Source: Flavobacterium davisii (GTDB lineage Bacteria; Bacteroidota; Bacteroidia; Flavobacteriales; Flavobacteriaceae). From it: a DNA stretch of 64,000 nt. A program made the translations under genes and the position numbers. The DNA is taken from positions 558,001-622,000 of the forward strand of contig NZ_CP067378.1 in NCBI RefSeq assembly GCF_019565505.1, in the 5' to 3' direction. Positions within the stretch are counted from its first letter, which is position 1; each line of letters begins with the position of its first letter. Shown piece by piece: positions 59,397 to 64,000 of the stretch. Under the pieces are notes generated by a model that did no database searches, was not told the DNA's origin, and worked only from the letters and a program-made list of their open reading frames with translations.

Positions 59397-61538
59397 ATGA
59401 GAAAAAACATTCAAGATATTAAATTAGAAGTTGGAAATCAGAAGTTAGAACATACTTCCAATATCCAACTTCCCGCTTCGAATCATTTCACCACTGCCGA
59501 AGGCATCGAGGTAAAATCAAACTACTCTAAGTCAGATATAGAAGGTCTAGAACACTTAGAGTTTGGCGCAGGCTTTGCACCTAACCTACGTGGTCCTTAT
59601 GCCACTATGTATGTGCGTCGTCCGTGGACGATTCGTCAATATGCAGGTTTCTCTACTGCCGAAGAAAGTAACGCTTTTTACCGTCGTAATCTAGCCGCAG
59701 GTCAAAAAGGTTTGTCGGTAGCATTCGACTTGGCTACACATCGTGGTTATGACTCTGATCACGAGCGTGTAGTAGGTGACGTAGGAAAAGCAGGAGTAGC
59801 GATTGACTCGGTGGAAGATATGAAAGTGCTTTTCGACCAAATTCCACTTGGTGAAATGTCAGTTTCCATGACCATGAATGGTGCCGTATTGCCTATTATG
59901 GCATTTTATATAGTAGCAGCCGAAGAACAAGGCGTAGCACCTAACCTACTTTCGGGAACGATTCAAAATGACATCCTAAAAGAATTTATGGTGCGTAATA
60001 CCTATATTTATCCACCTACTCCATCAATGAAAATCATTGCCGATATTTTTGACTATACCAGCAAAAATATGCCAAAGTTCAATTCGATTTCCATTTCGGG
60101 GTATCACATGCAAGAAGCAGGAGCTACAGCAGATATTGAATTAGCCTATACCCTAGCCGATGGTTTAGAATACATTCGTACGGGTTTAGCAGCGGGAATG
60201 AATATAGATGAGTTCGCCCCTCGCCTTTCGTTTTTCTGGGCAATAGGAATGAACCACTTTATGGAAATTGCTAAAATGCGTGCTGGGCGTATGCTTTGGG
60301 CAAAACTCTTAAAACAATTTGATCCCAAAGATGAAAAATCGCTAGCTTTACGTACACACTGTCAAACATCAGGTTGGAGTTTAACCGAGCAAGATCCATT
60401 TAACAATGTAGCACGAACGGCTATTGAAGCGGCTGCGGCAGCCTTTGGCGGAACCCAATCGTTACATACCAACGCCTTAGACGAAGCCATTGCTTTACCC
60501 ACTGACTTCTCAGCGCGTATTGCACGTAATACCCAAATTTATTTACAAGAGGAAACCAAAATTTGTAAAACGGTCGATCCTTGGGCAGGTAGTTATTATG
60601 TAGAAAGTTTAACTGCTGAAATTGCCGAAAAAGCATGGGCTTTAATCCAAGAAGTAGAAGAACTAGGCGGAATGACCAAAGCCATTGAAGCAGGCATTCC
60701 TAAACTTCGCATTGAAGAAGCCGCAGCTCGTAAACAAGCGCGTATTGACAGCGGACAAGATATTATTGTTGGCGTAAACAAATACCGTCTAGAAAAAGAA
60801 GATCCCTTACATATCCTTGAAGTAGACAACCAAACCGTTCGTAAACAACAAATTGAACGTTTGGAGCAAATTAAAGCGACCCGTGATACTGCAAAAGTAG
60901 CAGACTGTTTAGCCAAACTAACCGAATGTGCTAAAACAGGAAACGGCAACTTATTAGATTTAGCCGTAAATGCGGCACGTAACCGAGCGACTTTAGGAGA
61001 AATTAGTGATGCCTTAGAGAGCATTTTTGGAAGATACAAAGCACAAATTAGAAGTTTTAGTGGGGTGTATAGTAAAGAAATAAAAAATGACGAAAGCTTT
61101 GAAAAAGCACGTCAGTTAGCCGATGAATTTGCTAAAAAGAAGGTCGTCGCCCACGTATTATGATTGCCAAAATGGGGCAAGACGGACACGATCGTGGTGC
61201 TAAAGTAGTCGCAACAGGCTACGCCGATGTAGGTTTTGACGTGGACATTGGACCATTATTCCAAACCCCACAAGAAGCGGCTAAACAAGCGGTAGAAAAT
61301 GACGTACATATTTTAGGCGTTTCTTCGTTAGCGGCGGGACATAAAACATTGGTACCCCAAGTGATTGAAGAATTGAAAAAATATGGTCGTGAAGATATTA
61401 TGGTGATTGTTGGCGGCGTAATTCCTGCACAGGATTATCAATTCTTGTTTGATGCTGGAGCAGTGGCCGTTTTTGGTCCCGGGTACTAAAATTAGCGATG
61501 CTGCCATTACGATTTTAGAGGTTTTGATAGCGGAGTAA
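59397..61538 (+). CDS. mutB: methylmalonyl-CoA mutase, large subunit, two frameshifts
   Basis: Joined length about 714 aa, normal. The substrate barrel holds [36 protein letters not shown] and [19 protein letters not shown]; the B12 domain is [20 protein letters not shown] and [18 protein letters not shown], with the His ligand in GHDRG. The frame breaks at an A5 run (61134-61138) and at 61478-61483 (CCCGGG for CCCGGT). The coding G+C looks clearly higher than in the neighbouring genes. Confidence 0.95.
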
Positions 61539-61545
61539 CTTTTAT

Positions 61546-61580
61546 CACACTTGACAGGTTTTAAAAACCTGTCAGGTGTG
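61546..61580. repeat. REP palindrome 1
   Basis: A 17-bp arm inverted repeat (CACACTTGACAGGTTTT against AAAACCTGTCAGGTGTG) with one mismatch, directly after mutB. Part of the family of RAYT-linked repeats. It may also serve as a terminator for mutB. Confidence 0.85.
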
Positions 61581-61669
61581 AAAACTTAAACAAAATCAAA
61601 TTAGGCTTATTACTAATTAAATCATGAGTAAATCGAATTAAGTTTGGTTTATTCCAAATTAATTACACT

Positions 61670-61684
61670 AAAACCTGTCAGGTC
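61670..61684. repeat. REP half-element, left of RAYT
   Basis: AAAACCTGTCAGGTC matches one arm of the palindrome at 61546. It lies 48 bases before the RAYT gene. Confidence 0.75.
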
Positions 61685-61731
61685 TAAAACCATTTTACTT
61701 ATATTTGTTTTATATATAAGCCAAAATAGTT

Positions 61732-62283
61732 ATGATACAAGCCTTAGAACGTGGAAATTACTACCACATTTACAATCGTGGAATCAATAGTGTTACACTT
61801 TTTGATAATAAAGAAAATTACGAGTATTTCCTTACTCTCTATTCCCTTCACATTGATCCTATTGCTGAGACTTTTACTTGGTGTTTAATGAAAAATCATT
61901 TTCACTTTGTGGTGAGGATAAAAGAAATTTCAGAAATTTCAACGGATAAAATTATTTTACCCTCTCAATCTTTTTCTAACTTATTCAATGCTTACACAAA
62001 AGCATACAATAAAAGTACAAAACGGCATGATGCTTTATTTGAAAGACCTTTTCGCCGAAAACAAATTAACAACAGAACCTATTTTCAAAATGCAATCATA
62101 TACATTCATAATAATCCTGTACATCACAATATTTGTGACCATCCTATACAATATCCGTGGAGTTCGTATGTAAGTTGTAATTCTGACAGATCAACAAAAC
62201 TGAAAAGAAAAGAAGTAATTGAACTATTTAACGATATCGAAAATTTCAAACAATCCCATCAGAAAAAATGTAATTATTATTAG
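61732..62283 (+). CDS. REP-associated tyrosine transposase (RAYT, IS200-like Y1)
   Basis: 183 aa. The HUH motif is in CLMKNHFHFVVRIK and the catalytic Tyr probably in FNAYTKAYNKSTKRHDALFE; IIYIHNNPVHHNICDHPIQY and PWSSYVS are family marks. Such enzymes move or cut REP palindromes. Here inverted REP half-elements lie on both sides, as expected for a RAYT/REP unit. Confidence 0.85.
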   Translation: MIQALERGNYYHIYNRGINSVTLFDNKENYEYFLTLYSLHIDPIAETFTWCLMKNHFHFVVRIKEISEISTDKIILPSQSFSNLFNAYTKAYNKSTKRHDALFERPFRRKQINNRTYFQNAIIYIHNNPVHHNICDHPIQYPWSSYVSCNSDRSTKLKRKEVIELFNDIENFKQSHQKKCNYY

Positions 62284-62307
62284 ATAGAAGAGTCATTAGG
62301 TATTTAG

Positions 62308-62323
62308 GCCTGACAGGTTTTAA
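62308..62323. repeat. REP half-element, right of RAYT
   Basis: CCTGACAGGTTTTAAA is the inverted copy of the element at 61670. The pair flanks the RAYT gene. Confidence 0.75.
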
Positions 62324-62344
62324 ATAGATATCGATTTACATATC

Positions 62345-62650
62345 ATGGAACCCACTAATGAAGAATGCTACTATGCTCATAAAGACACCGAAATAGGGGC
62401 TTGTTTTTCAAAAGATTTCACACAAGGCTATGGTCCCGAGCAGTATTTATTACGTAATGCGATTAAAGGAAAATACCAAATCAAAACCAATTATTTTGGA
62501 GAAACCAAACTTACCGAAACAGACCCAGACACCGTTTTAGTAGAAATCTATATGAAAGACAAAACCGGTAAAATAGTTCGCAAACTACAAACTATCCAGC
62601 TGGGCAAAGTAAAAGAAAACCAAAACCTAGCCGAAATCACGATCGAGTAA
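62345..62650 (+). CDS. orphan DUF2135 (YfaP-like) domain fragment
   Basis: 101 aa. DTEIGACFSKDFTQGYGPEQ, LLRNAIKGKYQIKTNYFGET and VEIYMKDKTGKIVRKLQT match the C-terminal DUF2135 domain of larger YfaP/VIT-type proteins. The rest of the protein is missing; a REP/RAYT insertion lies just upstream. It is probably a leftover of a truncated gene, though the frame is open. Confidence 0.6.
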   Translation: MEPTNEECYYAHKDTEIGACFSKDFTQGYGPEQYLLRNAIKGKYQIKTNYFGETKLTETDPDTVLVEIYMKDKTGKIVRKLQTIQLGKVKENQNLAEITIE

Positions 62651-62735
62651 TCGTATAACTAATTCTTTATAAAGCAGGATTTTTTCTTGCGAGAAATACC
62701 AGTGGAAGCTGGTGTTTTTTTATATAAAAAAACAA

Positions 62736-62770
62736 ATTGTCGATTATTGTCAACAGGTCAATTGTCGACA
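62736..62770 (+). promoter_or_regulatory. candidate operator for the XRE controller
   Basis: Three ATTGTC copies (62736, 62746, 62761) and the palindrome TGTCGACA (62763-62770); TGTCGA (62738) and TCGACA (62765) are inverted. Just upstream of the XRE start at 62793, where a C-box is usual in restriction-modification loci. Confidence 0.45.
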
Positions 62771-62792
62771 GAGACTTATTTTTATCAGTTAT

Positions 62793-63005
62793 ATGAATTT
62801 GAAAGAAAGATTTGGTTTAAAGATTAGAACATTGAGAGAAAGCAAAGGTTACTCCTCTGAATATCTGGCAAATATATCAAATATAGATAGAACCTATATT
62901 TCAGATATTGAAAATGGAAAAAGAAATGTCTCTCTTTTAATCATAGAAAAATTAGCAAAAGCATTAGAAGTAAAAATAAAAGATCTGTTTGATGATGAAG
63001 AATGA
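62793..63005 (+). CDS. XRE-family regulator, likely restriction-modification controller (C) protein
   Basis: 70 aa from ATG 62793 (MNLKERFGLKIRTLRESKGY). The XRE helix-turn-helix is SSEYLANISNIDRTYISDIE, ending with LAKALEVKIKDLFDDEE. Size and place, just before a C5 methyltransferase whose start it overlaps by 11-14 bases, fit a C protein that times restriction-modification expression. Confidence 0.8.
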   Translation: MNLKERFGLKIRTLRESKGYSSEYLANISNIDRTYISDIENGKRNVSLLIIEKLAKALEVKIKDLFDDEE

Positions 63006-64000
63006 GTTAAATTTTATTGATTTGTTTGCAGGTGCTTCTGGTATGTCAGAAGGGTTTGTCAATGCAGGATTTAACCCAATATCACATATTGAAATGAATA
63101 CTGAAGCTTGTCAAACTATCAAAACACGCGCCGCTTATCACTATTTAAAATCCAAAAACAACCTTGATTTGTATTACGAATACATCAAGGGTGAAGTTAC
63201 TAAAGAAAATTTCTTTAAGGAAATTCCAAACTCCATTATAGAATCGGTAATCAATATTGAAATCAATGACGAAACTATTAATGGACTTTTTGAAACTATA
63301 AAAAAATCAGGTAAAAAAGTAGATATTATTATTGGAGGTCCACCTTGCCAAGCATATTCTTTGCTAAGAAGACATCAAGAAGATATTGAAAAAGACCCTC
63401 GAAATAAATTATATATTCAATATGGAAGGTTTTTAAAAGAATTTAAGCCAAAGGCATTTGTTTTTGAAAATGTACCGGGGCTTTTAACCGCCCATAAAGG
63501 AGAGCATTTTAAGAATTTAAAAGCCTACTTTAGAAGATTAGGATATGAAGTACATCACGATACGCTAACAGCTTCTGATTATGGAGTAGTTCAAGCAAGA
63601 AAAAGAATCATTATTGTAGGATGGAAAAAAGAGAATGATTTTGGATTTCCTGAATTTGAAAAAATTAAAAAGAATTATACTGTAAAGGAAGCTTTTTCAG
63701 ATTTACCAAGATTAACTCCTGGAGAAAGCTTAAAGGTTACAAACTATACGACTTGCAAAAATGAATATCTAAATAAATTTCAATTACGTAATGGAGTAGA
63801 TTTTGTTACACAACATATTTCAAGACCACATAATGAAAGAGATTTAGAAATATACAGACGTGCGATTGAAAAATGGGACAACGAAAAAGAGCGATTAAAA
63901 TATCCTGACTTACCCGAAGAATTAAAAACACATAAAAATGAGTCCTCTTTTACTGATAGATACAAAGTGGTTGATGGAACTAGTGTAGCACATACTGTTG
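62992..64000 (+). CDS. C5 cytosine DNA methyltransferase, cut by the window end
   Basis: At least 336 aa; the stop lies beyond the window. Start ATG 62992 or 62995, overlapping the controller gene. Motif I FIDLFAGASGMSEGFVNAG, motif IV GGPPCQAYSLLRRHQ (catalytic Cys), motif VI VFENVPGLL and motif VIII VVQARKRIIIVG (QxRxR) are clear. The segment between motifs I and IV is longer than in M.HhaI. The target-recognition domain and motifs IX-X lie at or past the end, so the specificity cannot be read. A partner nuclease would be expected downstream. Confidence 0.9.
   Translation, partial: MMKNELNFIDLFAGASGMSEGFVNAGFNPISHIEMNTEACQTIKTRAAYHYLKSKNNLDLYYEYIKGEVTKENFFKEIPNSIIESVINIEINDETINGLFETIKKSGKKVDIIIGGPPCQAYSLLRRHQEDIEKDPRNKLYIQYGRFLKEFKPKAFVFENVPGLLTAHKGEHFKNLKAYFRRLGYEVHHDTLTASDYGVVQARKRIIIVGWKKENDFGFPEFEKIKKNYTVKEAFSDLPRLTPGESLKVTNYTTCKNEYLNKFQLRNGVDFVTQHISRPHNERDLEIYRRAIEKWDNEKERLKYPDLPEELKTHKNESSFTDRYKVVDGTSVAHTV

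Overview
The window is a 64-kb piece of an AT-rich bacterial chromosome from the Bacteroidota, most likely a Flavobacterium-type member of the Flavobacteriaceae. The evidence is the gene content (bacillithiol ligase BshC, an OmpP1/FadL porin, zeaxanthin genes, a UbiA/Maf/KdsC block, split methylmalonyl-CoA mutase, a type IX-like C-terminal tail), Bacteroidota -7 promoter boxes (TAnnTTTG, several with TTG about 19 bases upstream), and few Shine-Dalgarno sequences. The species cannot be fixed from the sequence alone.

Layout. 0.1-9.6 kb: GNAT acetyltransferase, prmA, clpS, a lipid-enzyme/membrane trio, ndk, bshC and a B12-type radical SAM protein. 9.8-11.6 kb: an IS110-family element that appears to sit in the terminal arm of a dispersed repeat, with a possible bridge-RNA region. 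11.7-21.4 kb: rimO, a FadL-like porin, a hexapeptide-repeat lipoprotein, proS, three tRNA-Glu genes, rpsT, typA. 21.8-25.7 kb: a cholesterol-dependent-cytolysin-like lipoprotein, a DUF721 protein, a small lipoprotein and a photolyase. 25.7-33.1 kb: a light/oxidation island (crtI, crtB, crtZ, crtY, SRPBCC, photolyase on the minus strand; SDR-DUF2867, TIGR03643, SDR, MarR on the plus strand). 33.6-42.2 kb: FAD oxidase, GNAT, serine hydrolase, two glutathione peroxidases and a fused cytochrome c maturation protein. 42.3-55.1 kb: DUF2520, KdsC-like, UbiA, Maf, truA, ABC exporter, thioesterase, TPR protein, folP, DUF1599, a MauE/DoxX-thioredoxin fusion with TlpA, tpiA, two tRNA-Pro, udk, divIC. 55.2-64 kb: a secreted alpha/beta hydrolase, mutA, a decayed toxin-antitoxin locus, mutB, a RAYT transposase with its REP palindromes, an orphan DUF2135 fragment, and the start of a restriction-modification locus (XRE controller plus a C5 cytosine methyltransferase cut by the window end).

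Functional themes. CrtB, CrtI, CrtY and CrtZ together would make zeaxanthin; they sit beside a photolyase and families often found next to it, so the block reads as photoprotection. BshC, thioredoxin-like proteins and glutathione peroxidases form a thiol-redox theme.

Sequence quality. About 30 single-base indels break otherwise full-length genes, including single-copy housekeeping genes (proS, rimO, mutB, crt genes). Most lie in A/T homopolymers, but 10 of the 13 G/C-context indels lie in or touch a CCNGG motif. I therefore treat these genes as intact in the cell and give joined coordinates. A second layer of interest is intergenic: a MITE-like family with terminal inverted repeats, a second dispersed repeat, and RAYT-linked REPs.
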